Below the pieces are notes generated by a model, which was given only the letters and a program-made list of their open reading frames with translations, searched no databases and was not told where the DNA came from. The position numbers and the translations under genes were made by a program. Shown one piece after another: positions 1 through 10,192 of a DNA stretch of 64,000 nucleotides (its first letter is position 1; every line of letters starts with the position of its first letter). This DNA is from Picochlorum sp. 'celeri' (taxonomy: Eukaryota; Chlorophyta; Trebouxiophyceae): positions 310,001-374,000 of the forward strand of contig JAACMV010000015.1 in assembly GCA_010909725.1 (NCBI GenBank), written 5' to 3'.

Positions 1-145
1 CTGCATTATTGCTTGCGTGAGATGATGAAGAGAGAGGAAGAAGGGCGTCGCGAATGCTCTCGAGGGTGGTTGCAGCAAACAAGGCCCGTGTTCTTCTTCG
101 TGCTGTTGTTGTCAACGCAGTGTGCGACAGGGGAAGAATACCCAT
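1..145 (-). CDS. 5' end of an organelle-targeted protein, partial
   Basis: The reverse strand is open from an ATG at 145 to the window edge (48 codons plus one base). The visible residues are rich in Ser, Thr, Ala, Leu and Arg and almost free of acidic residues (it opens MGILPLSHTALTTTARRR), as in a chloroplast or mitochondrial transit peptide. A T/A-rich leader (TATTTTAATAG at about 210-220 on the plus strand) lies just upstream. The last visible bases (CAATAATGCAG) could also be an intron 3' end, so the exon may stop at the edge. The mature protein is outside the window, so no function can be given. The divergent neighbour is the TPR gene at 500. Confidence 0.5.
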   Translation of the reverse strand, partial: MGILPLSHTALTTTARRRTRALFAATTLESIRDALLPLSSSSHASNNA

Positions 146-499
146 GTTGTCTTTTTGTCCCCTTGAAATCCTGTTTCAGCACAGCAGTCCCTTCCACTGT
201 GTGCTCCGATCTATTTTAATAGAGAGAGAAAGAGAATGATTTGATTCTCTTTCGTCTGAAGAGAGAGATGGTGATGATGAATCGCAGTGGGCATTTTTGT
301 GTTTTTTTTAACGAAGATCCCCGCGGGCGGGCCCGCCCAAAACCCATGATGATGCAGTTCCATTAGGAGCTGATCAGTAGTAGTAGTGAAAACAAAATGT
401 AGTTTTCAAGTATATATGCATGGCGCAATAGGATGACAGCGTAGCGTAGTGGGATTTGTTGTTTGTTTTTGGAATGCGTGAGGACTAGATTTCGTATCG
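146..499. promoter_or_regulatory. Divergent intergenic region with GC-rich palindrome
   Basis: This 354-bp gap lies between two genes transcribed away from each other and must carry both promoters. A GC-rich island interrupts otherwise AT-rich DNA and contains a perfect 14-bp palindrome, GGGCGGGCCCGCCC, at 325-338. No open frame or RNA gene is apparent. A role as a bidirectional promoter element is inferred from position only. Confidence 0.4.
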
Positions 500-1858
500 A
501 TGGGACTGTTGGGGAAAATACGTTCGTTGAAGAAATCAAAGGTAGTGAAGGATGAATTGGGAGGCGATGGTGTGGATGGTGTTGGTGCCGGACAGGAAGG
601 ACCAGGTGTGGAGACTCTTGGTGGTCCCCATCTGGATGTAAATGAAGATGAACAGCGGGAAGACTATCTCAATGATGATAATGAAGAAGCGCACGTCCAA
701 GAATACAACGATGCACGCAATGATGATGTAGAAGATGAAGAGTTGGAAGAAGAAGAAATCAACCATGATGGTGAGTTTGTAGTTGTTGAAGAAGAGGATG
801 ATGGGGCATCGTTGGATACGCGGTCTATGATTTCGGAATCTGCTCTCTCGGATGTCGATGTTAAGAGTGGGTTTACAGAGTTGAGCAAGGTGCTTGCTGC
901 AATGGAGTTGGAAGAAATGCAGAGGCGTGAGAATTCAGTGCAAGGGACGACAGAGGAGAATGTGGAAAGTGATATATCGACGCAAGATGGAGGAGAGTTG
1001 ACGAGGAATTTGGTCAAGTTGTATAATGATCTTGCTGTGCGGTTGATGGAAGGGAAACAGTTTGATCAGTCGTTGATCATGTTGCAGAAAGCAGAGAAAT
1101 TGCTGTTGGAGAAATCAATGGAGGATGGGCTTGATCAGGGTGGCGATGGTGTTGTGACGCAGTCGCATTTGCAAACAATTACGTATAATAATATGGGTTG
1201 TTTGTACAGGCGGATGTCGTTGCCACGGGAGGCGTTGGTATACTTGGAGAAAGCATTGGCCATTGAAGAGAGATCTGGTACTGTGCATGAACGTGCTTCA
1301 ACGCATTTAAATTTGAGTGCGTCTCATTCCGTGTTACATCACCATAAAGAAGCTTTACATCATGGTGAAAAGGCGGCCGTCTTGCTGCAGGGGCAGCTGT
1401 GGCCTGGTCTGAGTTTTCAAGATGGTCTGTCTGCATTGTCGCTTCAAGTGCAGGCGCTTGTGGCGCATGATACGCGCCGAAATCAGTTATTGAATGATGC
1501 GAATATTTTAGCCATGGCATACCATAATATTGGAATAGAACATGAGCATTTGGGCCAGATGAAGGAGGCACAAGTTAGTTTTACCAGGGCTTGTAGTATT
1601 GGGACAAAGATTTTGGGATCAAAGTCTGCAACCACTGCGGCAATGATTCGAGCGAATAAATTGTTTCAGCATAGGAATAAGGAATCGCATTCGTCTCATA
1701 AGGGAAGCGTGTCGGCAATCAAGCAGAATACCCATGCAAGCCTGAAAATTAGGCAGGTTGGTGATACATCCCACCGCCATGGACATTTTGGAAAGAGTTC
1801 AAAATCTAAAAGTGAGATGAAGAGGAAGGCATCACGCGGCACATTGCCATTCAAATAA
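500..1858 (+). CDS. TPR protein with acidic N-terminus
   Basis: Single-exon gene of 452 aa. After a short basic start, residues about 20-105 are strongly acidic with long Glu/Asp runs. From about residue 165 to 400 there are at least four helix-turn-helix units with the TPR spacing (for example the units starting NLVKLYNDLAVRL, TYNNMGCLYRRM, THLNLSASHSVL and AMAYHNIGIEHEHLG). The last 60 residues are Lys/Ser/His-rich. TPR arrays are protein-binding scaffolds, and this arrangement resembles kinesin-light-chain or Rapsyn-like TPRs, but I recognise no specific orthologue. There is no signal peptide or membrane segment. The start is the first in-frame ATG after the GC-rich divergent promoter. Confidence 0.85.
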   Translation: MGLLGKIRSLKKSKVVKDELGGDGVDGVGAGQEGPGVETLGGPHLDVNEDEQREDYLNDDNEEAHVQEYNDARNDDVEDEELEEEEINHDGEFVVVEEEDDGASLDTRSMISESALSDVDVKSGFTELSKVLAAMELEEMQRRENSVQGTTEENVESDISTQDGGELTRNLVKLYNDLAVRLMEGKQFDQSLIMLQKAEKLLLEKSMEDGLDQGGDGVVTQSHLQTITYNNMGCLYRRMSLPREALVYLEKALAIEERSGTVHERASTHLNLSASHSVLHHHKEALHHGEKAAVLLQGQLWPGLSFQDGLSALSLQVQALVAHDTRRNQLLNDANILAMAYHNIGIEHEHLGQMKEAQVSFTRACSIGTKILGSKSATTAAMIRANKLFQHRNKESHSSHKGSVSAIKQNTHASLKIRQVGDTSHRHGHFGKSSKSKSEMKRKASRGTLPFK

Positions 1859-1974
1859 AAGTATCCATGTAAAATCACTAGTATACGTCAAATGATGGGG
1901 AAAAAACGAGCGTCAATTCAGGGGAAAAAAATAAAATGTCAAGTCACCAAGATGTCTAGTACGCTAGTCATGAG

Positions 1975-3884
1975 TCATTGCCTTGTAAATGAGTCCCTCA
2001 GCCAAGAATTATCAGCAATTTCCTCCATAAATTTCCTTTCCACATGGGCCAAATCGCCCTCTCTCAAAGAAAGAAGCTCGTTATGTGTCATGTATCCATG
2101 TAACAGCATGATCCGAAGAAGAGGGTTGCAGTTGGCACTTGCTGGGTTTAACACCTCCCAGAGTGATTTCACAACCGTATAGTAGTCATCAGGAAGGCGT
2201 TGGTCCTTGTCTTGAATATTGCATTTTGAAAAGATGGCCTGTTCCATATCAGCAGCAATATCAAACGGTGTGGCTGGTGACATCAACGACTGAGAGAATA
2301 TCCTGATTGCATTGTCCCTGAACAAGTTTCCAGTGCTCTGGAACAACGAATGTTCACTCTTCTTCGGGTACGTCACTGCTTCAACATCATGGTCAGATTT
2401 CATACTTGCACTGCTCTTGGCCGGAGCCTTGGTCAGCTCCTTCTTTGCTTGTTTTGATGCATGTTCTGCATCAAGTGTCTGCACTTTGGTTGCACCAAGA
2501 CCAGCCCGACTCTGATTCTTTTTCCACTCTTTCATACAATCAGGCTCCTTTGGTGACGGAAAGTTGGCTGTTTGGCACAATGACGTTGTCACATCGTAAA
2601 GCTCAGAGACTGCCTTCATCAACTTGTCATTCAATGGCCACACATGCTCAATCCCAACAGAGTATTTTTTCCCTCCATAGAAGGCAGTATTGAGAAATCC
2701 TCGTGCTGTCTTCGGAACATCCGTCTTCTTTATCGATGTAGCTTCTTCCTTGTCAGCATATGATTTGATCATATTTGACAATGTGTTCAGATTCTCAATA
2801 GATTGCTTGAGTTCACCCAAACTATTCAGAAACGACATCCCATAGTTGTTGATGAATTTCTTCAATTCTGCGCACAAAAAGACATAGACATGAATACTGT
2901 ATATAAAAATACAGATACCAAGCAAAAAAATACCAAGACCGTACCTGTTGCAGGGGCATCCTTCTCCTGGCGCTGTGCAAGACCATCCTGGACTGAACTC
3001 GTCGGAACCTTGACAACACCATCTTCCTTCTCCACTTTGGCATGCTTCACAGCATCCTCTTTCATGATGACACCTTCCTTGCGCTTGACACCCACAAACG
3101 TCTTGACAGGGCCTTGATCCACCCCATCTTTTTGAGACTTTTGTTGCATCGGTGCTAGCTTCTCAGACATCATTGGCTTTGCTGGACTCTTCTTCCCCAA
3201 CACCACACCATCCATAATGCTGGGAGCAGGTGACAGGACAATTTCTTCTTCCTCTTTTTGCTTAACCTCAATCTCTTCTTCTTTGTGTCGTTCCTCAACA
3301 GGCTGCACCAGCACATCTTCCTTCTTTTCATGCTCCACCTTTGGATGATCCTCCAGACCATCCATCCCCAACTCGACCTTTTCAACGTCTTTCTTTTCAA
3401 CGTCCTCCTTGTGTTGTTCTTGTTCTGGTGGTTGGATCGCCACCTCCTTCGTCGCAACATCAACCTTGGTCTCTACGTGTTCTGGAACCTTTGCTTCCTC
3501 ACCAACCACGGGAGGCAGCACTTCCATCCTCGTCCCTTCCTCCTCCTCCTCCTCCTCCACGGGCACAATATCCAAATCACTACTCTCCTCTGGCCATTGC
3601 GCATCCCGCGTCACATCCATCGTCTCCCACAGAATCGTATCACCCCCGCTCACAAAATCAATGTCAGCTGTGTCCCCATCAAAAAAGTCAATATGAAACG
3701 TCCCGGCACCTTCGTCGTAATACGTAACTTTTCCTTTGTACAAGTGCATCGAATCGGGCTCCAGAAAGCACATGTGAATCGTCCTACCAACGACTGCCTC
3801 CTTTGCAAACGGAATAACAGACGTTGTTGGCTTTGGCTCCACCCTCACTTTGATATCATCCTTATGCAACGGATATTTCCTCAT
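1975..3884 (-). CDS. Tudor-like + TFIIS central-domain protein
   Basis: Two exons, 3884-2945 and 2867-1975, separated by a 77-bp GT-AG intron; the spliced protein is 610 aa. Residues about 25-75 look like a Tudor-type reader: a short beta-barrel with alternating aromatic and acidic positions (YKGKVTYYDEGAGTFHIDFF). Residues about 85-310 are low-complexity and Glu/Lys-rich. The C-terminal 110 residues match the TFIIS middle domain (RDNAIRIFSQSL, then an acidic helix, then NPLLRIMLLHGYMTHNELLSL), which in TFIIS, Bye1, PHF3 and DIDO binds RNA polymerase II. There is no C-terminal TFIIS zinc ribbon, so transcript-cleavage activity is not expected. A chromatin-linked Pol II adaptor is the best reading. 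The domain order is unusual. Confidence 0.75.
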
Positions 3885-4172
3885 AGTTACACAGGTTGCC
3901 TGACTCAGGCGAAGGATATACTATCCCACACAAAAACTCTCCGTCGCTGTGTGTTTCTCTGCGTGTGTTGGTTTGGTTGTTCCCTTGGACTGCTACAGGC
4001 GATACGGTGGTGGTTCATACAATGGTAAATACATTAATTTTTTACATTAATATCGACTGTATCGAATACTACATGGGGCATTGCAATACTACTGCAATGT
4101 CGGATTCATCCACATCGGATGCTGATGTGTGTGTGTTAACGCCTGTTCCGTTAACGGCCACTTGCTGATTGG

Positions 4173-5243
4173 CTACAGCAAGGCCTCAATATCTCTTCTC
4201 AATTCATCGATATTCACCTGTGCGCCATACCTCTTGACAACATGACCCTCTCTATTCACAAGAAACTTACTGCATCAACCAAGCATGCATTGTCATCATC
4301 ATGAGTAGTAGTAGTAGTATTCATTGAACATCGAAAAAAGAGCATACCTAAAATTCTCCAGGATTGGGCCCCGCCCATAGAAATCATCCTCTGGGGTTCG
4401 GGCTCTCAGCCATCGGAATAAATCATTATCTGCAATACCGCGCAGCATCTTTGCCATGACGAAGAGCCGCGGGCTATACTTTTCATTCACCATTTTCAGA
4501 ATATCATCATCTGTTCCTGGCTCTGCATTATCAAATTCGTTGCATGGGAATGCAAGGATGTCCAGTCCCCGATCTTGGTATTCATCTAATAAAACGCCGA
4601 ATGCTTTATAGTTGGAATCTGTATACTCGCTGTGCGATGCAACGTTGGAAATCAGCAAGACCCGCTCTGTAAAGATGCAAATGGGCATGTGTTGAATGAG
4701 CACATCCGTCATGATGAGGAGTGTCAGGTATAAATTCTGTTCCTCAAAATTTCCCATTTCTGCTACTTCCATGACCTTTGTGTGAAATATGTCGTCCTTG
4801 GTGATGCCCTCTGGCAGGATGAATTCTCCATTCTCATCCTGTTCAATCACAATGGGTTCCTTATCAAGCGCCTCCTCTTCCGCTAATTCTCGCTCCAGCT
4901 TTTCATAATCAAACTCAAATTCAAGAGGATCTCCATCGGGGAAATCAGGAATCGGATCTTCTTCTGGCTCGGTTGTGTTGAATGTAATCATGAAATCTGC
5001 CGTCTGTGAGGGTGGATGGAACAGTCTATACACTCCCATGCCCACCAAGAAGAAGAAGACCAACATCAGTACACTCATCCACCGTGGAGGGTGGGTATCA
5101 ATGTCGTATCGATTCCTCCTCCCCCGACCCTTGGCAGAGATGCGAATACCATTGGATCCAGTGGTTGTTCCTGCTCCTGTATTGTCGTCAGAGCGCCCGG
5201 TTGACCGGGACTGCGACGCTCGTTTATGCACCGTTGTATACAT
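4173..5243 (-). CDS. Membrane-anchored glutathione peroxidase-like pseudoenzyme
   Basis: Two exons, 5243-4348 and 4269-4173 (78-bp intron), giving 330 aa. A basic N-terminus is followed by a transmembrane segment (about residues 55-75), a very acidic linker (90-145), and a GPx fold from about 150. Conserved GPx blocks are clear: VLLISNVAS, ILAFPCNEF, EPG, and NFSKFLVNREGHVVKRYG across the splice junction. The peroxidatic Cys/Sec position is Ser205 (codon AGC at 4631-4629), the catalytic Gln is Ala240 and the catalytic Trp is Glu296; only Asn297 and Cys234 remain. Peroxidase activity is therefore unlikely. Residues 170-192 look like extra sequence before VLLIS and could hide an unrecognised intron, but no GT-AG pair there keeps the frame. 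Confidence 0.8.
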
Positions 5244-5451
5244 TGTGCTACATGTGCTCTATGTCATGAAGCATCTGGTACTGTTACGAAAAAAAAAAGA
5301 AAAAGCATCCACTCTCTGTTGTCGCAGGTGCCATGCGTCGTCAATTCATCTTTTTTTAAAATGTTTCTCACGTCACCATCATCCTTCAGTACAAAAGAAA
5401 TCATCGATTCGCATTGTATTACAACAATTGTAAGTAGGTATTTTTGTTTTT

Positions 5452-6786
5452 TTATCGAACGGGCATGATGATTTCTCGAATAGGTAACGGAATCGACTGG
5501 ACCCATCTTCCCATGCTGGCTTCCATCTGGAATCGTCGAATTCGTCGAGCTGCCTCTTGAGCCTGCTTTTCTATAATCTTTTCTTCTTCTTGAACCTCTC
5601 GTGTGATTTCTCGAGTCACAGACTCGACTTCTTTCTCTAATATGGTGAATCCTTTGCCAAATGACTTGAGTTCTGGTTCTATCAGCGTGGTCATCTCCTT
5701 GCTTGCAAAGTCCTCTGCCAGGCTTAAATCTTCCTTTAATTCTTCAAATGGACCCTTTGATACTGGTTTTGGTGGGCATGAGTTATCTGTAATTGTAAAA
5801 TCGTCCCAAGAGAGACCAGCATTCTCGGCAGCCTGCCTCAATTCTGGAATATATTCCTCTGGGAGGTGGGCGTCTCTGGTGTACACAGTGGCTCCTCCGT
5901 ATCCCTTCCATGCATCATTCTGCCCTCGATAATAAATAAACACGTACGCATCTGGCTTTGATGCAATTATATACCAATCATCTTCATAGTGCAAGAACTC
6001 ATTGTCATGGTTCAAGAGGATGGCTGGGTTGTCTGGTGTCTGCACAAATCGCTGCATGGTGGAGCGCTGTATGAAATCCTTGCCATCAGATGCAGGTATT
6101 CTCCAGTTGATTTCAGCAAAGACGACATCTGATGAATCCTTTGGAGATGCAAAATAGTGCTCTTGGCAGGGAAAGGTATCAAAGAGGGGATTGAGACCAG
6201 CAGTGATGTACCATCGTCCTTGAAACATGGATAGATCAAATGCCGAGTCCAAGGCACAGTCCGGAGGGATGGGATACACGCCTTCATCGACTCGCTGCGG
6301 TACGCATTTCTTCTCACTCACAGCACATTTGTTGAATGTATCGATGGCGGCATCCTGATACCTATCCCCACACTTGATTTGGCATGCTGTCTCATCATCC
6401 TTTCCATTGCACTGTTGTAAACATACAAGATTCTCCAAACACTGTGGGTCTGCTAAACATCCAGCGAGAGCTTTTTGGCAATTTTTCAAGACACAGACAC
6501 CGACATCAGACCCACTGCTACTCGCCGCATAGGCAGCCTGTGTGTCTGGATAGCCACCAATAGTGGGTGGTGTCAACATGAGGAGAGCGCTTGCCGCAAT
6601 CGATGCAGCACCATATTTTGCTGTTTTTGATGTTGAAGCAGCATCAGGACGAGCCATGGCGACGATGCGTGGCGTATTCATTGACGCAGCAATCCCCCTT
6701 ATCTTGTTGTTCTTCTGCTTTCTAACAAAGAGCTGGCGAGACGAGTGATTCTCAATCCCCAGGGTGCCCCATTGTACCCGATACAT
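5452..6786 (-). CDS. VDE: Violaxanthin de-epoxidase, thylakoid lumen
   Basis: Single exon, 444 aa from the ATG at 6786; an in-frame ATG upstream at 6888 would add an implausible hydrophobic leader. The N-terminus carries a plastid transit peptide followed by a lumenal signal (hydrophobic run ending near AQAAYA-like residues). The mature protein has the three VDE regions: a Cys-rich domain with about a dozen cysteines, a lipocalin barrel opening FQGRWYITAGLNPLFDTFPC, and a Glu/Lys-rich C-terminal helix. VDE converts violaxanthin to zeaxanthin under excess light when lumen pH falls, supporting non-photochemical quenching. The plant-type enzyme is present in streptophytes and several green algal lineages but not in Chlamydomonas, which uses an unrelated enzyme. 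Confidence 0.93.
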   Translation of the reverse strand: MYRVQWGTLGIENHSSRQLFVRKQKNNKIRGIAASMNTPRIVAMARPDAASTSKTAKYGAASIAASALLMLTPPTIGGYPDTQAAYAASSSGSDVGVCVLKNCQKALAGCLADPQCLENLVCLQQCNGKDDETACQIKCGDRYQDAAIDTFNKCAVSEKKCVPQRVDEGVYPIPPDCALDSAFDLSMFQGRWYITAGLNPLFDTFPCQEHYFASPKDSSDVVFAEINWRIPASDGKDFIQRSTMQRFVQTPDNPAILLNHDNEFLHYEDDWYIIASKPDAYVFIYYRGQNDAWKGYGGATVYTRDAHLPEEYIPELRQAAENAGLSWDDFTITDNSCPPKPVSKGPFEELKEDLSLAEDFASKEMTTLIEPELKSFGKGFTILEKEVESVTREITREVQEEEKIIEKQAQEAARRIRRFQMEASMGRWVQSIPLPIREIIMPVR

Positions 6787-7134
6787 CTTGATCAATTGAT
6801 ATACCAGTAGATAGATGCAATGTGTCACAATGGCGTCTATCAACGATGCTGTTCTATATTTGTAAAGACTCCGAAACCCGTCTGACAATACTAGTGCGAG
6901 TGTTTTTTTCTTTAATCACAATCTCCACTCAAGGCGTATTGCCTGTGCGCATATATATGTATAGAAAAACAGAACTAGTAATCATGGAAGTGAGCTAGGC
7001 ACACGTTTCTTTTCTCTTCAAGTGGATGATTCCACATGGCATGATCTGCTTGGTTTTAGATTCTGCCACGACATCCCCATACCACCATATATGGGCATCA
7101 GAGTCTCGTATATATATCACGTTTACAATGTCAC
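6787..7134. other. Intergenic, no gene seen
   Basis: This gap of about 350 bp separates the VDE start from the 3' end of the nucleotide-sugar transporter, both on the minus strand. It contains poly-T tracts and AT-rich stretches (ATATATATG near 6951) that fit a promoter and a 3' UTR. Short frames here show no recognisable content. Confidence 0.5.
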
Positions 7135-8271
7135 TTATACAAGAGAACGAATGGAAGAAGCAGGATAGAAAGAAGCAAAGCAATGCATGTTGCATGCATT
7201 GGAGAAGAAATACAGCAAAACCCCTACAGCAATGCATGCAAATCCAAACACAGACAGGATGTGCAGTTCTGCATCCATGGCAAGGACACTAAAAACGGTT
7301 GCTAGAATCATGGCAAGAATGGATGCAATTGCATGCACTATATTATCGGCGTGTTTGAGGGTGATGCTCACAATAATACCCACAAACGCTAGATTCAAAA
7401 TCACGGCCAGCGTCATCCAACTATATCCTTCAAAGAAATCACCATTCATGGGTACTTGATCAATGAATGCTGCGTGAAGCACAGAAAAGAAGCACGTTGA
7501 TAGATACAACTGAGCATTCTGCCAGAACAGAGGACCGTTATCCTTGTGTTTGAGGAGGTATTCGTTTGCAACAGATGCGCTGCTTGAGATGCAGCACATG
7601 ATAATCATGATGAGGATGCCTATTCTGCTTTTCGAACAATCCTTGTCAGGTCCCTCTCCACATGACACGAGATTCAATTTCGACAGCATGGCACCAATGG
7701 TGAGCAATGCGAGGCCAAGAATCTGAATGGAGGAAAAGACTTTGTGCAACACAAGACACATGAGAATAGCAGTCAGGGGCATTTTCAGATTGCCCAACAC
7801 TTCCATGGTACCTGGATCCAGATACATGAGCGCAATAAACACCAAATTGTTTTGAATTGCGTATAGAAAACCAATCACGAGGTATTTGGTGCAAAATTCT
7901 TTCACAGTCCACAGCGGTGCATGGATTGACCCAGTCTGTGTATAGTCATAGGCAACAATGCCAACTGATATGACCAGCTTGGTAAACTCTGAGAGCACGG
8001 GCACCGTGGATGTATGGTACCCATATTGACCCGACTCACCATGCTTGGAAAGCTGTGCAAGGATGGAAGAAGAGCATGATGCAATGGTCAGAATGCAGCA
8101 CAGCACAATGGCTTTGCTCACGTGCAACCCTCGTTCTTCTTCTTCATGGTGACTATGCTGCTGCTGCTCCTCCTCCTCCTCGGTGTCATTCCGTAGTAAT
8201 CTCGCCTTTTCCTCCTCATCCTTTGTATCAGCATGACGTCGTGACGTCGTTTCGATATCGAACGAGTCCAT
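7135..8271 (-). CDS. Golgi nucleotide-sugar transporter (SLC35A-like)
   Basis: Single exon, 378 aa from the first ATG at 8271. The first about 50 residues are hydrophilic and Glu/Gln/His-rich (a TCC/GCT-type repeat in the DNA). They are followed by about ten hydrophobic helices. Family landmarks are visible: YLVIGFLYAIQNNLVFIAL, LDPGTMEVLGNLKMPLTAIL, and SASVANEYLLKH, which correspond to the conserved pore and substrate motifs of UDP-galactose/CMP-sialic-acid type transporters. These antiporters exchange a cytosolic nucleotide sugar for lumenal nucleoside monophosphate in the Golgi. The specific substrate cannot be read from sequence. Confidence 0.88.
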   Translation of the reverse strand: MDSFDIETTSRRHADTKDEEEKARLLRNDTEEEEEQQQHSHHEEEERGLHVSKAIVLCCILTIASCSSSILAQLSKHGESGQYGYHTSTVPVLSEFTKLVISVGIVAYDYTQTGSIHAPLWTVKEFCTKYLVIGFLYAIQNNLVFIALMYLDPGTMEVLGNLKMPLTAILMCLVLHKVFSSIQILGLALLTIGAMLSKLNLVSCGEGPDKDCSKSRIGILIMIIMCCISSSASVANEYLLKHKDNGPLFWQNAQLYLSTCFFSVLHAAFIDQVPMNGDFFEGYSWMTLAVILNLAFVGIIVSITLKHADNIVHAIASILAMILATVFSVLAMDAELHILSVFGFACIAVGVLLYFFSNACNMHCFASFYPASSIRSLV

Positions 8272-8574
8272 GTACAATACTGCAGGTGGTGGGGTCGTCC
8301 GTAACTACTGGCACAAGGTATCAACGAACAACCTTGTGCGGTCCTCTACCGTGGAGAGCCATGCTGCTTCACGTGCGTCCTATTTGTTTATAATCTATGA
8401 ATCAATTCATGGACACAATGAATTCGTGTGAGTTCTAACTAATTAGAACATTATAATGTACTTAAATGGGGGTATATGGAATTAAGAATATCCAACGGTC
8501 ATCTGCCTGTTGATACTTGACAACCTCGCGAGGACAGTGCGGATATTACAATTGTATCTATTGCTATATATAGT
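8272..8574. promoter_or_regulatory. Divergent promoter between transporter and WRAP73
   Basis: The 303-bp gap separates two divergent genes. It contains an AT-rich segment with a dyad GTTCTAACTAATTAGAAC (8431-8448) and an ATATATAG element immediately before the WRAP73 ATG. No coding potential is seen. Confidence 0.4.
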
Positions 8575-10164
8575 ATGACAGAGATACGTATTTATCAGGA
8601 TGAGGCTTTAAGGGATGACACGGATGATGCTGTCGAAGGCGTTGGGATTCCGTTGGAATGGAGCGAGACAATGTCTTGTTCCACGTCTACGTTGCCTGTG
8701 TTTTCCCCATCAGGGGATTTAGTTGCTAGTGTTGTTGATAAAACCAATATTGTAGTCAGAAATGTCGATACTCTGTCTGTGGTGTCTTATGTGACGTGCT
8801 TGTCTCCTCCAAGCTACTTGGAATGGTCACCCAATGGAGCATACATATTGGCTTGCATGCCAAAGAGAGCTACTGTGTCTGTATTCTGTGTTGTATCTAT
8901 GAGCGAGGAGGAGTCTTCGTCGTCGTGGATGTGCAGTCTGACGGAGCCTCTTGCTGGTGTGGCCTATGCAACGTGGAGTCCAACTGGTGATCATGTCTTT
9001 GTCGTGTCTGAATTCCAGGCAAAGTTGGCATTGTGGTCGTTGAAAGACTCGTCGTGTGACTATGGGGTTATGCGGTGTCCCAAATTTGCGAATAGCTATG
9101 GTATTGGCATTAGCCCAGATGGGCGTATGGTGGCTGTGTTGGTGAGGAAAGACTGCAAGGATTCTGTGCTCTTGTATGGTGTTGGTGAGTGGAGTCTGCT
9201 GGCGGATGTGTCCATGGATACGATGAATGCAGCAGGCATGGTGTGGAGTCCTGACTCGAGGTACATTGCTGTGTGGGATGCTGTGTATGCTGGGCCACGC
9301 TTGGTGGTTGTATCCCAGCATGAGGTGGTGCACACAGCCTCGTGGGCATCCCAGTCTGGATTGGGTATTCGTACAGTGCAGCGGTCTCCGTCGGGGCATG
9401 CGCTGGCTATAGGAACGTATGATACCGATGTGAAGCTGTTGAATACAGTGACATGGCGGGAAATGCATGTGATGAAGCACGGGGTGGTTGTTGATGAGAC
9501 CAGTCACCCAATGGTGGCTGCCTTTGTGGAAGTGGAGCAGGAGGCAGAAGCCGCGGACTCGGCAGAGGAAGAAGATGTCCTGGATGCGTACTTGAGAAAG
9601 AGTAGCGCTCCAAAAGAAGAATCGTGTTATCCATCTCCCAAGAAGAGTGGGGCGAGGTCATCACTGCGCTCAAGCAACCAAAGGCATCCCCTGAACATGT
9701 CAGTTGATGGTGCCATTGCACCCACAATCACAACACAGTACACAGAGCTGTCACTCCCTGTAAAGTTGCCTGCACCTCGAGTAGGTTCTGATGAGGTGAA
9801 CCCACCGATGGGGGTGCAGAAATTGTTTTGGAGTCCGACAGGGAGATTTATTGCGTCAACATGTGAAGATCGACCGCATGTGGCCTGGGTATGGGATGCA
9901 TGTGAACTGGTTCTAGATACTGTCCTGATTCATATGGCTCCGATTCGCGATTTTCGCTGGAGACCAGACGAGTCAGATACGTTGTATCTCGTTTGTGGAA
10001 GTCGCAGTGTGTACATATGGGGGCCTCAAGCGGCCACGTGTGTGCATGTGGCAGATGAAAAGTTCCGAGGACTGAATTTACAGTGGTCCAACAATGCAAA
10101 GGTGCTTCACGCATGCAGCAAAGAGTCGTTTTCATGCGGTTTCCTCGAATCCCTGGCTCCTTAA
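8575..10164 (+). CDS. WRAP73: WRAP73/WDR8-type WD40 centrosomal protein
   Basis: Single exon, 529 aa. WD40 blades run through the whole length except a low-complexity insertion at about residues 310-395. Colinear similarity to animal and fungal WRAP73 is clear in the pieces FSPSGDLVASVV, SYLEWSPNGAYIL, DCKDSVLLYGVGEW, AVWDAVYAG and FIASTCEDRPHVAWVWD. WRAP73 acts with SSX2IP/Msd1 at microtubule-organising centres and in spindle anchoring and basal-body formation. The stop lies 28 nt from the convergent SLU7 stop. Confidence 0.88.
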   Translation: MTEIRIYQDEALRDDTDDAVEGVGIPLEWSETMSCSTSTLPVFSPSGDLVASVVDKTNIVVRNVDTLSVVSYVTCLSPPSYLEWSPNGAYILACMPKRATVSVFCVVSMSEEESSSSWMCSLTEPLAGVAYATWSPTGDHVFVVSEFQAKLALWSLKDSSCDYGVMRCPKFANSYGIGISPDGRMVAVLVRKDCKDSVLLYGVGEWSLLADVSMDTMNAAGMVWSPDSRYIAVWDAVYAGPRLVVVSQHEVVHTASWASQSGLGIRTVQRSPSGHALAIGTYDTDVKLLNTVTWREMHVMKHGVVVDETSHPMVAAFVEVEQEAEAADSAEEEDVLDAYLRKSSAPKEESCYPSPKKSGARSSLRSSNQRHPLNMSVDGAIAPTITTQYTELSLPVKLPAPRVGSDEVNPPMGVQKLFWSPTGRFIASTCEDRPHVAWVWDACELVLDTVLIHMAPIRDFRWRPDESDTLYLVCGSRSVYIWGPQAATCVHVADEKFRGLNLQWSNNAKVLHACSKESFSCGFLESLAP

Positions 10165-10192
10165 TATGTCCATTACTTTCTTACATCGTGTA

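Noticed and set aside
3258..4028. 256-codon plus-strand frame
   Set aside because: It is antisense to the acidic exon of the Tudor/TFIIS gene and reflects its codon bias; no domain.
4660..4760. Hidden intron in the GPx-like gene before VLLIS
   Set aside because: The acceptor TTTACAG looks good, but none of the available GT donors gives an intron length that keeps the frame.
6787..6888. Upstream start of VDE at 6888
   Set aside because: The added residues do not look like a transit peptide and the start at 6786 already gives a complete one.
8827..9507. 226-codon minus-strand frame
   Set aside because: Antisense to WD40 repeats of WRAP73.
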